A DNA stretch of 64,000 nucleotides from an uncultured Eubacteriales bacterium (GCA_902785105.1 CACZXF010000001.1:51124-115123); one strand, 5' to 3'. Shown: positions 8,825-17,803, counted from the first letter of the stretch. Notes: generated from the sequence alone by a model not told the origin. Numbers and translations: made by a program.

Positions 8825-8864
8825 GTCGGTATAGTCCTTTGTTAATCAGTTGCATTCACAAATT

Positions 8865-8909
8865 GGGATTTGTTGAGGTGACCTCGAACTAACACCTCGA
8901 CAAATCCCC
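8865..8909. repeat. 16-bp stem hairpin, minimal copy of the dispersed repeat
   Basis: GGGATTTGTTGAGGTG pairs with CACCTCGACAAATCCC (one G-U) around a 12-nt loop. The GGGATTTGT / ACAAATCCC ends are those of the larger repeat copies. It lies after the ABC ATPase gene and could also end its transcript, although no long T-run is present. Confidence 0.6.
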
Positions 8910-8938
8910 GTTAATCGACCAAACCCAACAGTGCCTTA

Positions 8939-10033
8939 TCAAAGCAGATGCGCGCATTGCTTGTCGAAGGATATGAAGGCGTCGTCGCCCACGTTGAAAA
9001 TCTTCTTGTTGATGGGGCAGTTGTCGGTGATCTTGACGAGGGTGTCCCCCACCCGTACGTGGTAATTCTGGTAAGCGCCCATGAAGCAGGACAGCTCCAC
9101 CTTGCAGGGCAGCATGCCCTTGTCGGCAATGACGATGGCTTCGGGGCGGAGGACGATCTTGGCCTCGGCTCCGGGGGATGCCTTGCCTGCACCGTCAGTC
9201 GCCACCGATACCGGATGGCCGTTGACATCGATCACCGTCTCATTGGCGGCAGTAGTTTTCACCGTGCCCTTCAGGAAATTGCACTCGCCGATGAAGTCGG
9301 CCACGAACTCACTGTTGGGGCGGTAGTAGATCTCCGTAGGCGAGCCCATCTGGGCGATGACGCCGCCCTTCATCAGTATGATGTTGTCGGAGATGGACAT
9401 GGCCTCGGACTGGTCGTGGGTGACGTAGATGGCGGTGATGCCCAGCTTCTGCTGGATGCGGCGGATCTCCGTGCGCATCTGCACGCGGAGCTTGGCGTCC
9501 AGGTTGGAGAGGGGCTCATCGAAGAGCAGCACGCCCGGCTCCACCACCAAGGCACGGGCCAGGGCCACGCGCTGCTGCTGGCCGCCGGAGAGCTGGTTGG
9601 TCATGCGGGCCTCCATGCCGGAAAGCTCCACCAGAGCGAGGATCTCCGTCACGCGACGCTGGATCTCATCCTTGGGGACCTTTCTCAGTCGCAGGCCGTA
9701 GGCCACGTTGTCGAACACGTTGTAGTGCGGGAAAAGCGCGTAGCTCTGGAACACCATGGCCGTGTCGCGCTTGTTGGGGGTCAGGGCGTTAATGGGCTCG
9801 CCGCCCAGGTAGATTTCACCCTCGTCCGGCGACTCGAAGCCCGCGATCATGCGGAGGGTGGTGGTCTTGCCGCAGCCGGAGGGACCCAGCAAGGTGACGA
9901 AGGTGCCGGGCTCAATGTCGATGTTCACGTCGTGGACAGCGTAAAAGTCCTTGCCGGTCTTGGGGTCCTTGTAGATCTTGGAGATGTGGTTGAGCTTCAC
10001 GCCCTTGGGCTGTTTGACGCGCATATCGGCCAT
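8939..10033 (-). CDS. ABC transporter ATP-binding protein (FbpC/PotA type)
   Basis: 364 aa ATPase energising import at the inner face of the membrane. Walker A GPSGCGKTT (about 51-59), signature LSGGQQQR, Walker B VLLFDEP with following SNLDAKLR, switch VTHDQ are all intact. A C-terminal TOBE-like regulatory domain (about 240-364) follows. Similar ATPases serve ferric iron, polyamine and 2-aminoethylphosphonate importers. The start is 2 nt from the end of the permease gene, so the two form one transcription unit. Confidence 0.92.
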   Translation of the reverse strand: MADMRVKQPKGVKLNHISKIYKDPKTGKDFYAVHDVNIDIEPGTFVTLLGPSGCGKTTTLRMIAGFESPDEGEIYLGGEPINALTPNKRDTAMVFQSYALFPHYNVFDNVAYGLRLRKVPKDEIQRRVTEILALVELSGMEARMTNQLSGGQQQRVALARALVVEPGVLLFDEPLSNLDAKLRVQMRTEIRRIQQKLGITAIYVTHDQSEAMSISDNIILMKGGVIAQMGSPTEIYYRPNSEFVADFIGECNFLKGTVKTTAANETVIDVNGHPVSVATDGAGKASPGAEAKIVLRPEAIVIADKGMLPCKVELSCFMGAYQNYHVRVGDTLVKITDNCPINKKIFNVGDDAFISFDKQCAHLL

Positions 10034-10034
10034 T

Positions 10035-11747
10035 TTACTCAGCCTCCTTCATTTGCTTGCTGGTGCCGAAGTGTTTGATGACCCAGTTCATCAGCACCAC
10101 GGAGCCGTAGGTGATCAGTATCAGTATGGTGGCGAAGGCGCAGGCGATGCTGTAGGCGCCCTTTTCCGCGAATTCATTGATCTGCACGGTGATGAGCAGG
10201 TAGCTGGGCGTCACCAGCAGTATGATGGCGGAGATGGCGGTGATGGAGCGCACGAAGGCGGTCACCAGGCCGGAGAGGAAGGAATCCTTGATGAGCGGCA
10301 GCGTGACGGAGGTGAACACCTTCAGGCTGTCCGCGCCCATGTCGTAGGCGGATTCCTCGATGGACTTGTCGATCTGACGAAGCGCTGAGATACCGGACCT
10401 TGTACCCGTGGGCAGCGAACGAACCACGAACACGATGACCAGTATCAAGCCCGTGCCATAGATGCCGCTGAGTATGCCGGTATGGAACAGGCCGTTGGCG
10501 AAGCCGCGGATATAGCCCACGCCCAGCACCGTGCCGGGCACGGCCATGGCGAGAATGGAAACCGCCTCGATGAAGCCCTTGCCCCGGAACTGACGCTTGA
10601 CCACGAGGTAGGAGATGATCATGGAGAGCAGCGCCGTAATGGGCGAGGCGATCAGCGAGAGCACAAAGGAATCCCGGAAGGCCTGCAAGCCGCGATAGCG
10701 GGTGAACACCTGTTGGAACCACTTGAAGGTCAGCGGGGTGAACTTATAGCCCCAGGTGGGGAACAGTGCGCCGATGGGCACGCAGATGTACATCATGATG
10801 ACGAACACCGCCGCCAGGGAGCAGAGCAGCGTCAGGGGGATGGTGACGGACTTGTCCTCGATGAGCATACGGACGCGGCTGGCCTTGCCGGAGAGTGTGG
10901 AGACCGTCTTGCGCTCCAGATAATATTTCTGCACCGCGAACATCGCCAGCGTGATGCACAGCAGCACCACGGCCATGGCCGCCGCGCCCTGCTTATCCAT
11001 GGCGCCGGTGATTTGCAGGTAGATGGTCGTCGCCAGGGTGTCGTAGCTGCCGCCAATGATCATGGGGTTGGCGAAGTCGGCGATGGATTCGATGAAGGTC
11101 ACCAGGAAGGCGTTGCCCAGGCCGGGGAGCAGCAGGGGCAGCGTCACCGTGGTGAACACCGTCCAGCGGGAAGCGCCCATGTCCCGGGCGGCCTCCTCCA
11201 TGGAGGGGTCGATGTTCTTGAGCAAGCCCTTGAGCATCATGTAGCAGACCGGGAAGAAGGTCAGCGTCTGGACGATGACGATGCCCCAGTAGCCGTAGAT
11301 GTTGTTGTCATAGATGCCCAGCAGGAAGCGGGTGATCAGCCCCGCCTTGCCGAACAGCATGATCATGGACAGGGAGAGCACAAAGGGGGGCGACACCACG
11401 GGCAGCATGGAGACGACCTTGAAAAGGCCGCCCACCGCCTTGCGCATCCTGACATAGACCTCCACATACGCGAACAGCAGGCCCACCAGCGTGGACAGTA
11501 TGCCCACCACGAAGCCCACCTTCAGCGTATTGGTGATGGCCCTCCGGAAGGTGTGCATCTGGAAGATGCGCTGGAAGGTCTCCAGAGAAAGACCAGTTTC
11601 GCCATAAAGGCTGTCCACCAGCAGTATCGCCAGCGGATAGAGTATGAACAGCGTCAGAAAGGTGATCAGGAGCACGATGGTGGTCATCATGATGGGGTCC
11701 GCCATCAGCTTCTTCCGATCCAGCGCCGCGCTTTGGCCGCGTGCCAT
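10035..11747 (-). CDS. ABC transporter permease, two fused MetI-like domains (FbpB type)
   Basis: 570 aa with about twelve membrane segments forming two tandem permease domains. Each has an EAA-type loop: EEAARDMGASRWTVFTTVTLP (first, cited in parts) and EESAYDMGADSLKVFTSVTLP (second). A single fused chain replacing two permease subunits is typical of FbpB-type iron and phosphonate importers. The start at 11747 has GGAGAGG 7 nt upstream; a longer in-frame reading to 11834 lacks a site. Confidence 0.92.
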   Translation of the reverse strand: MARGQSAALDRKKLMADPIMMTTIVLLITFLTLFILYPLAILLVDSLYGETGLSLETFQRIFQMHTFRRAITNTLKVGFVVGILSTLVGLLFAYVEVYVRMRKAVGGLFKVVSMLPVVSPPFVLSLSMIMLFGKAGLITRFLLGIYDNNIYGYWGIVIVQTLTFFPVCYMMLKGLLKNIDPSMEEAARDMGASRWTVFTTVTLPLLLPGLGNAFLVTFIESIADFANPMIIGGSYDTLATTIYLQITGAMDKQGAAAMAVVLLCITLAMFAVQKYYLERKTVSTLSGKASRVRMLIEDKSVTIPLTLLCSLAAVFVIMMYICVPIGALFPTWGYKFTPLTFKWFQQVFTRYRGLQAFRDSFVLSLIASPITALLSMIISYLVVKRQFRGKGFIEAVSILAMAVPGTVLGVGYIRGFANGLFHTGILSGIYGTGLILVIVFVVRSLPTGTRSGISALRQIDKSIEESAYDMGADSLKVFTSVTLPLIKDSFLSGLVTAFVRSITAISAIILLVTPSYLLITVQINEFAEKGAYSIACAFATILILITYGSVVLMNWVIKHFGTSKQMKEAE

Positions 11748-11859
11748 CAGCAGCCTCTCCTTTCGTGGGTGAGATTGGGTAATAAGAAAAATGGGAATCA
11801 TTTCCTGTGATGGGCCTGGTTCGTATCCCGACAAGCTCCGTTTATAACGGAACTCCGCC

Positions 11860-13128
11860 TCACAGCTCCTTAAACGTCACCATCGCCTCAAACTGATACC
11901 AGGGGTCGCCGCGATCGAGGGTGGTCGCCATCAGGATGGTCATATCGGGCGTGAGGGTCAGGGCGGTTTCCTCGCCACCCACGACGAAGGTCACGGGTGC
12001 AGAGAAATCCACCATGTGCTCATTGAGGAACATGCTGAACTCGCCGTTCACGTTCTGGGTATCGACGATGAAGCGGTTGTCGCCGTCCGCCTTCACGGTT
12101 ATCACGCCCTGATTGGTGGTATAGGGGGCCGAGAGGTAATAAAAGCTCTCCGTCTCCCGAAGCTCCGCGCGGGTGGTGAGGTCCCACACGACATTCAGCG
12201 GCATGGGGTCGCGGGTATACTGGTCCATGTAATCCGGCGGGAAGGAATCCACGGGCTCATGGGTGCGGTCACCTTCTTTGAGCCAGGCGGCAGCGTCGCT
12301 CATCACCTCGATGGGCACGCGGCTGGAATCATCGTAGTTGTGCCCCTCGTTGTAGTGGATCAGCGTCCGGTGCTCATAGCCGCCGTTCCGGCTTTGGAGC
12401 TCGTCCAGCTTCATGCCGTATTCGGCGGTGACCTTATTGCGGTCATACTCCGCGTCGAACTCGCCCGCCTGGAGCTGTATGGGCAGGTTCCGGAGGTTGA
12501 TCAGGGAGACGCCGTTGGGATGGCCGGAGGACATGTTGGCCGCGGCGAAGCGGTCCGGCATACGGGTGGAAATGGCGTACACGCCGTCGCCGCCGGCGGA
12601 GAAGCCCTCCAGGTAGACCCGGTTGGGATCGACGTCCTCCGTGAGGATCATGTACTGTATCAGCCGGTCATAGAGGGGATAGGATTCCGGGTTGAAATGG
12701 GTGTCCCAGGTGTCCCGCACGCCCCGGACCGCCACATAGACGCCGCAGTCCAAATCATCCGAGTAGTAGAGCATCATGTCCACCCACTGGGAATCGTTGA
12801 AATCCGGCGTCTCGTCCCAGCCGCCGCCGTGCATGGCGATGTAGAGGGGGTAGCCCGCCTCCGGCTTGTCGCCGATCACCTGCACCGAATAGCGCATGGT
12901 CGCCTCGCCGAAGGTCATGGCCTTTTCCTGGGTTTCGCGGAGCAGCGTTTCGTCGCTCAGCATTTCTTCGCGGTAGTTGTCCCAGGCCGCCTCGCGGACT
13001 TCGTCCAGATCATCGATCTCAAGGGCCGGGGAATCGGGAATGACCAGAGGCTCCACCACTACCTGGGCATGGGCAGTGAGAGACAGCAGGAGGACAAGCA
13101 TAGACAGTATCGCTAATTTTCGATTCAT
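11860..13128 (-). CDS. secreted alpha/beta hydrolase (esterase/prolyl-oligopeptidase type)
   Basis: 422 aa. Signal peptide at the N-terminus (MNRKLAILSMLVLLLSLTAHA). The HGGGW oxyanion motif and the nucleophile motif GFSAGG with EGHNY as the likely catalytic His region define an alpha/beta hydrolase; LIQYMILTEDVDPNRVYLEG (in parts) is typical of poly-hydroxyalkanoate depolymerase or PHB-like esterases. The C-terminal 110 residues look like a beta-rich extra domain. The start at 13128 is preferred because it begins the signal peptide; the earlier in-frame ATG lies in a repeat. It sits between the binding protein and permease genes; whether it supplies the importer is inference. Confidence 0.75.
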   Translation of the reverse strand: MNRKLAILSMLVLLLSLTAHAQVVVEPLVIPDSPALEIDDLDEVREAAWDNYREEMLSDETLLRETQEKAMTFGEATMRYSVQVIGDKPEAGYPLYIAMHGGGWDETPDFNDSQWVDMMLYYSDDLDCGVYVAVRGVRDTWDTHFNPESYPLYDRLIQYMILTEDVDPNRVYLEGFSAGGDGVYAISTRMPDRFAAANMSSGHPNGVSLINLRNLPIQLQAGEFDAEYDRNKVTAEYGMKLDELQSRNGGYEHRTLIHYNEGHNYDDSSRVPIEVMSDAAAWLKEGDRTHEPVDSFPPDYMDQYTRDPMPLNVVWDLTTRAELRETESFYYLSAPYTTNQGVITVKADGDNRFIVDTQNVNGEFSMFLNEHMVDFSAPVTFVVGGEETALTLTPDMTILMATTLDRGDPWYQFEAMVTFKEL

Positions 13129-13174
13129 GGGTTTTATCACTTCGCTTTCCGGGTGCTTTTTTAGGGTATATATT

Positions 13175-13312
13175 GGAATTTGTCGCGGAGTCAAGCCGAC
13201 CTTGTAGGGGCGCCGTTTCGGCGCCCGCCCCCAACGAAACGCATCGTCCTACCCGGCGGGCGGCGCAACGCCGCCCCTACAGGAGAGCGGGTAGCTCCCC
13301 GTCAAATCCCCC
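13175..13312. repeat. dispersed palindromic intergenic repeat, copy 2
   Basis: Same organisation as copy 1 at 1999-2152: TTGTAGGGGCG, GGCGCCGTTTCGGCGCC palindrome, then CGCCGCCCCTACAGG, bounded by TTTGTCGCGGAG / CTCCCCGTCAAA ends. It lacks about 16 nt in the middle relative to copy 1. Confidence 0.8.
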
Positions 13313-13341
13313 ATTTCTTATCGTCGCCATCTTAGAAACAA

Positions 13342-13368
13342 TACCCCCGCCCCGATGGGGGCGGGGGT
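13342..13368 (-). terminator. GC-rich hairpin after the binding-protein gene
   Basis: ACCCCCGCCCC pairs with GGGGCGGGGGT around a short loop; on the minus strand it follows the binding-protein stop by about 18 nt. The T-run is weak, so strong termination is uncertain. Confidence 0.6.
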
Positions 13369-13385
13369 CAGCTTGAGCTATGGGG

Positions 13386-14465
13386 TTATTCGGTCTTGAA
13401 GCGGTCGTCGGCGGCGTCGCCGAGGGCGTTCATGACCTCCTCCACATACTTGGAGGTGTTGGCGGCGGCGTCAGCGAAATCGTAGCCGTCCCAGACGAGG
13501 TTGGGGTCGAGGCCGAAGTCGATGGCGGCCTGGGGCTGGGTGGCGTTGTCCAGCACGAGGAACTGATAGGAGCCATAGTTGGCGGCCAGCTCGACGCACT
13601 CGGGGCTCAGGGCATACTCCAGGAACAGCTTGGCGGCTTCGGGATGCTTCGCACCCTTGAAGATGGCCACCGGGCCGATCTCGCAGGAGGTGCCATCCTT
13701 GGGGATGATGAGCTGGATGTTCTCATAGCCGTTGTCCACGATCTGGGTGATGCCGTCGTGGAGGAAGCCGATGCCGATGGTGCACTCGCCGGTGCCCACG
13801 TTCTTGGAGGGACCGGAGCCGGACTTGGTGTACACCTGGATGTTCTTGTCCAGGTCCACCAGGTACTGTATGCCCGCGTCGTGGCCCTTCATCTGGAGCA
13901 AGGTGTTCACGACCAGCTTGGCAGTGCCGGCGGTATTGTAGTTGGACAGCCAGATCAGGTCCTTGTATTCGGGCTTGAGCAGGTCGTCCCAGGTCTCCGG
14001 CGCGGCCAGGCCCAGACGCTGCAGCTCGTCCTTGTTGGCCATGAAGCCCAGGATGCCGGTGTAGATGCCGTACCAGTAGCCGTTGGGGTCCTTGTAGATG
14101 TCCTTGGACAGGTGGGCGGCGTTGGCCGGCACATAGCTGTTGTCCAGCAGGCCCTTGGCCGCGGCGTCGTCATAGGGGTTGTTGGTGCCGCCGAACCAGA
14201 CGTCGGCGGAGGGGTTGCCGTTCTCCTCCTCGATCTTGGTGGGCACCTCGCCGGTGGAGAGGCGCTGATACTGGGTCTTGATGCCGTAGAGCTCCTCAAA
14301 GTGCTGGCAGGCCGCCGCGAGATATTCCTCCTCGCAGGAGCCGTAGACCACCAGCTCGCCCTCCGCCTTGGCCGCGGCCACCAGGTCGGCGTCCGCCTCC
14401 GCCAGCGCGGATACGCAGGTCAGCGCCATCAGCGCGGCCAGCAGCAATGCAAACAGCTTTTTCAT
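13386..14465 (-). CDS. ABC transporter extracellular solute-binding protein (FbpA/PhnS-like)
   Basis: 359 aa exported protein, signal peptide MKKLFALLLAALMALTCVSA-type at the start (GGAGG 9 nt before the ATG at 14465). LVVYGSCEEEYLAAACQHFEE (in parts), RLSTGEVPTKIEEE and ADVWFGG are those of family 1 binding proteins for ferric iron, 2-aminoethylphosphonate or similar anions. It probably feeds the fused permease and ATPase encoded further along this strand. The ligand cannot be told from sequence. Confidence 0.88.
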   Translation of the reverse strand: MKKLFALLLAALMALTCVSALAEADADLVAAAKAEGELVVYGSCEEEYLAAACQHFEELYGIKTQYQRLSTGEVPTKIEEENGNPSADVWFGGTNNPYDDAAAKGLLDNSYVPANAAHLSKDIYKDPNGYWYGIYTGILGFMANKDELQRLGLAAPETWDDLLKPEYKDLIWLSNYNTAGTAKLVVNTLLQMKGHDAGIQYLVDLDKNIQVYTKSGSGPSKNVGTGECTIGIGFLHDGITQIVDNGYENIQLIIPKDGTSCEIGPVAIFKGAKHPEAAKLFLEYALSPECVELAANYGSYQFLVLDNATQPQAAIDFGLDPNLVWDGYDFADAAANTSKYVEEVMNALGDAADDRFKTE

Positions 14466-14521
14466 CCTCAAAACCTCCTGTTGTATAATGTTGAAAAACC
14501 GTAACGTTTTTACCATTTCTT

Positions 14522-14550
14522 ATTATAATAGTGGAGGTTGAGATTGTCAA
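14522..14550 (-). promoter_or_regulatory. consensus promoter of the ABC importer
   Basis: On the minus strand TTGACA (14545-14550), 17-nt spacer, TATAAT (14522-14527): a perfect sigma-A promoter. An interrupted palindrome AAAAAC/GTTTTT (about 14492-14510) lies at the expected transcript start and is a candidate operator. Confidence 0.85.
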
Positions 14551-14630
14551 GGTGTTTTGAGCAATTGAAAATTGATAATTGAAAATTAATCGTCGCTGTC
14601 GCACACATCGGTAGCTCATTTTTCAATTTA

Positions 14631-14660
14631 CAAAAAAGAGACGCGCCAGAACGACGCGTC
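14631..14660 (-). terminator. intrinsic terminator of putP
   Basis: On the minus strand GACGCG and CGCGTC form a stem followed by TCTTTTTTG, 17 nt after the putP stop codon. Confidence 0.8.
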
Positions 14661-14676
14661 CCGATGTTTTATGCAG

Positions 14677-16116
14677 TTACCTCGTAGCCCGGTCAAACAG
14701 CGCCTCCACCTCTTTGGAGGGTTCGCCGGAGGCCTTGGAGACGAGGACGGCGACGATCATGCCGGCAATGAAGCCGGGGATGATCTCGTAGATGCCGGTA
14801 GCGGAGAGGGTCATCAGCCAGAGGATGTCCACGGCCGCGCCGGCGACGATGCCCGCCGTAGCTCCGGCGAAGGAGAACTTGCGCCAGAACAGGCTCAGCA
14901 GTATGGCGGGACCGAATGCCGCGCCGAACACGCCCCAGGCATTTTCCACAAGGCCCATGATGGTGCCGCTGTTGGGATTGGAGGCGATGATGAGCGCCGC
15001 GACGGAGATGGCCAGCACCACGATGCGGCCGGCCCAGAGCATCTCATGGTCGGAGGCCTTCTTGCGGAACACGGGCTTGTAGACGTCCGACGCGAAGGCC
15101 GAGGACGCCGCCAGCAGCTGAGAATCGGCGGTGCTCATGGAAGCCGCCAGTATGGCGGAGAGCAGTATGCCGGACACCAGCGGCGGGAAGATGCGACGGG
15201 TGAGCTGGATGAACACGGTGGAGCTGTCGGCGATCTCGCCCAGGAACATGCGGCCCACGCAGGCGGACAGCACGGACATGGTGAGGATGATCAGCGTCCA
15301 AGTGATGCCGATAGCGCTGGACTTCCGAAGCTCCTTATCCGACCGGATGGACATGAAGCGGATGATGATGTGGGGCATTCCGAAGTAGCCGAGACCCCAG
15401 CCCAGGCCGGAGACGATGTCGCGCCAGTCGGCGGTCAGGCTCCAGAAGTGCTCCGGGAAGGCGGTGTTGGCCTCCACCGCGCCGGACTGGATCAGGCTCC
15501 AGGCGAAGATAGGCGCGATCATCAGGGCCGCCAGCATCAGCATGCCCTGGAAGAAGTCCGTCCAGCAGACGGCAGAGAAGCCGCCCAGGAAGGTGTAGGC
15601 GATGATGATGGCCGCGGCCAGATACATCGCCACCGTGGGGTCCATGCCCAGCACGGTGTTGAACAGCGTGCCGCAAGCCTTGATGGAGGAGGCGGCGTAG
15701 ACCGTGTAAGCCACGATGAAGATCACGGCACAGACGATTTGGAGCGCCTTGCTTTTCGAGAGGAAGCGGTTGGTCAGGTACTGGGGGATGGTGATGGAAT
15801 CGTCCGCCTCAATGGAGAAGCGGCGCAGCCGCGGAGCCTCGAAGATCCAGCTCAGCGCGTAGCCGATCATCAGGCCGATGGCGATCCACGCCTTGCTCAC
15901 GCCCGCCGCATAGATCGACGCCGGCAGGCCCATCAGCACCCAGGCCGACATGTCCGAGGCCCCCGCCGACAGGGCCGATACCCACGGGCCCATCTGACGG
16001 CCGCCCAGGAAGTAGTCCTTCTCGTTGCCGCCCCTGGACTTCAGGAAGAAGTAAAACCCGATGCCCACCATGGCCACCAGGTAGATCACAAACACAGCCA
16101 GTTCAGCAAAATTCAT
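14677..16116 (-). CDS. putP: sodium/proline symporter
   Basis: 479 aa, about 13 membrane segments, sodium:solute symporter family. YFLGGRQMGPWVSALSAGASDMSAW (in parts) and GWGLGYFGMPHI with ILAASMSTADSQLLAASSAF are the sodium- and proline-site regions typical of PutP. AAGGGGAG precedes the ATG by 6 nt. A consensus-like promoter and a terminator enclose it as a single-gene unit. Substrate proline is inferred from family similarity. Confidence 0.92.
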   Translation of the reverse strand: MNFAELAVFVIYLVAMVGIGFYFFLKSRGGNEKDYFLGGRQMGPWVSALSAGASDMSAWVLMGLPASIYAAGVSKAWIAIGLMIGYALSWIFEAPRLRRFSIEADDSITIPQYLTNRFLSKSKALQIVCAVIFIVAYTVYAASSIKACGTLFNTVLGMDPTVAMYLAAAIIIAYTFLGGFSAVCWTDFFQGMLMLAALMIAPIFAWSLIQSGAVEANTAFPEHFWSLTADWRDIVSGLGWGLGYFGMPHIIIRFMSIRSDKELRKSSAIGITWTLIILTMSVLSACVGRMFLGEIADSSTVFIQLTRRIFPPLVSGILLSAILAASMSTADSQLLAASSAFASDVYKPVFRKKASDHEMLWAGRIVVLAISVAALIIASNPNSGTIMGLVENAWGVFGAAFGPAILLSLFWRKFSFAGATAGIVAGAAVDILWLMTLSATGIYEIIPGFIAGMIVAVLVSKASGEPSKEVEALFDRATR

Positions 16117-16161
16117 TCGTTTCTCCCCTTCTGCTCAAATCTATATATGGAAACAGTGTCT

Positions 16162-16190
16162 ATTATACATCATTTCTATTAATTATTCAA
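16162..16190 (-). promoter_or_regulatory. promoter of putP
   Basis: On the minus strand TTGAAT (16185-16190), 17-nt spacer, TATAAT (16162-16167). Confidence 0.75.
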
Positions 16191-16299
16191 TTCGCCTCGC
16201 CATATCTGCACTTTTCTTTAACACCGCTTTAATACGGTAAATTAAAATCGTGTTGAGAGTTATAGTCAAATGTTATAGCCGACCATCGAATCTTCGTAT

Positions 16300-16328
16300 T
16301 TGACATTTTCATACTATGTTGATATGAT
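16300..16328 (+). promoter_or_regulatory. promoter of the metY leader/metY
   Basis: TTGACA (16300-16305), 17-nt spacer, TATGAT (16323-16328). The transcript would begin near 16335 and carry a leader of about 110 nt. No SAM-I, SAM-II or T-box signature is visible in it. Confidence 0.8.
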
Positions 16329-16359
16329 ATTTGTAGTCAAAGGGAAGGAGCACAAGACC

Positions 16360-16398
16360 ATGTCGATATTGCTGAGCCGGAATCGAATGTGTGCGTAA
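16360..16398 (+). CDS. 12-aa leader peptide MSILLSRNRMCA upstream of metY
   Basis: An ATG with AAGGAG 9 nt upstream opens a 12-codon frame that ends in Met-Cys-Ala and stops 49 nt before metY. Short leader peptides of the LLxRxR...C type are known before sulfur-assimilation genes in Actinobacteria, where cysteine codons sense cysteine supply. The ribosome site, the position and the Met-Cys end suggest the same job here. No experimental support; inference. Confidence 0.55.
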   Translation: MSILLSRNRMCA

Positions 16399-16447
16399 AT
16401 ACCGCCGTTCGTTTCCATTTATATAGATGTTAAAGGAGAGAAATAAA

Positions 16448-17755
16448 ATGTCAGATATTCGTTCTTCCAAAAACTGGGCCTTTGAAACCAGACAGCTCCA
16501 CATCGGCCAGGAGAGCGCCGATCCCACCACGGACGCCCGAGCGGTGCCGATTTACGCCTCGACTTCCTTCGTGTTCCACAATTCCCAGCACGCTGCCGAC
16601 CGCTTCGGCCTGCGGGATGCCGGGAACATTTACGGACGGCTGACCAACCCCACCAACGATGTTTTCGAGGCTCGCATCGCCTCTCTGGAGGGCGGTTCGG
16701 CGGCGCTGGCGGTTGCCTCCGGCGCGGCGGCCATCAGCTACGCGCTCCAGGCGTTGGCGAAGGCCGGGGAGCACATCGTCGCCGCCAAGACCATCTATGG
16801 GGGCACCTACAATTTGCTGGCCCACACCCTCCCGCTGACCAGCGGCATCACCACCACTTTTGTCGATCCCGAGGTGGAGGGGTCCTTTGAGGCCGCCCTG
16901 CAGCCGAACACCAAGGCGATATTCATCGAGACGCTGGGCAATCCCAACTCCAACCTCATCGACATTGAGGCCGTCGCCGCCATCGCCCACAAAGCCGGCA
17001 TACCGCTGGTGGTGGACAACACCTTCGCCACGCCCTATCTGGTGCGGCCCATCGAGTGGGGCGCGGACATCGTGGTCCACAGCGCCACCAAGTTCATCGG
17101 CGGCCACGGCACCGCCATCGGCGGCGTGATCGTGGAGGGCGGCAAATTCGACTGGAAGGCCGGGGGCAAGTATCCCTGGATCACCGACCCGAACCCCAGC
17201 TACCACGGCATATCCTTCGCCGACGCCGTGGGACCGGCGGCCTACGTCACCTACATCCGCGCCATATTGCTGAGAGACACCGGCGCGACCCTCTCCCCCT
17301 TCCACGCTTTCCTGTTCCTGCAAGGTCTGGAGACCCTCTCCCTCCGTGTGGAGCGCCACCGCGACAACGCGCTGAAGCTCGTTGATTACCTCTCGAAACA
17401 CCCACAGGTGGAGGCCGTCCACCACCCCGCACTCCCTTCCGAGCCCAGCCATCCCCTCTACGCCAAGTACCTCCCCCAGGGCGGCGGCAGCATATTCACC
17501 TTTGAAATCAAAGGCGGCGCGGAGACGGCTCAGAAATTCATCGACAACCTGCCCATATTCTCCCTGCTGGCCAATGTGGCCGACGTCAAGTCTCTGGTCA
17601 TCCACCCCGCCAGCACCACCCACAGCCAACTCACCGAGGCAGAACTGCTGGACCAGGGCATCCGCCCCAACACCATCCGCCTCTCCATCGGCATCGAAAA
17701 CGCCGATGACCTCATCGCCGCGCTGGATGTTGGATTTGAAGCGATCAGAGTCTAA
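16448..17755 (+). CDS. metY: O-acetylhomoserine sulfhydrylase / aminocarboxypropyltransferase
   Basis: 435 aa PLP enzyme making homocysteine (or methionine) from O-acetylhomoserine and sulfide. FETRQLHIGQ at the start, NPTNDVFEARIASLEGG, VVDNTFATPYL and SATKFIGGHGT (PLP lysine near residue 214) are the Cys/Met-metabolism family signatures; the length and the WITDPNPSYHG block favour MetY over MetB. The start at 16448 has AAAGGAGAG 7 nt upstream. Single-gene unit with its own promoter, leader peptide and terminator. Confidence 0.94.
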   Translation: MSDIRSSKNWAFETRQLHIGQESADPTTDARAVPIYASTSFVFHNSQHAADRFGLRDAGNIYGRLTNPTNDVFEARIASLEGGSAALAVASGAAAISYALQALAKAGEHIVAAKTIYGGTYNLLAHTLPLTSGITTTFVDPEVEGSFEAALQPNTKAIFIETLGNPNSNLIDIEAVAAIAHKAGIPLVVDNTFATPYLVRPIEWGADIVVHSATKFIGGHGTAIGGVIVEGGKFDWKAGGKYPWITDPNPSYHGISFADAVGPAAYVTYIRAILLRDTGATLSPFHAFLFLQGLETLSLRVERHRDNALKLVDYLSKHPQVEAVHHPALPSEPSHPLYAKYLPQGGGSIFTFEIKGGAETAQKFIDNLPIFSLLANVADVKSLVIHPASTTHSQLTEAELLDQGIRPNTIRLSIGIENADDLIAALDVGFEAIRV

Positions 17756-17803
17756 AGACACACTGCTAAATCCCCGTTTATCAATATCTCCATAATCATC
17801 AAA

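Noticed and set aside
6917-8845. 642-aa plus-strand frame opposite preA and the channel gene
   Set aside because: No ribosome site, composition of an antisense shadow; preA is certain on the minus strand.
10482-11810. 442-aa plus-strand frame opposite the permease
   Set aside because: Low-complexity GHR-rich shadow of the permease gene.
16330-16447. SAM riboswitch or T-box in the metY leader
   Set aside because: No S-box core or T-box sequence could be found; the leader instead holds a short peptide frame.
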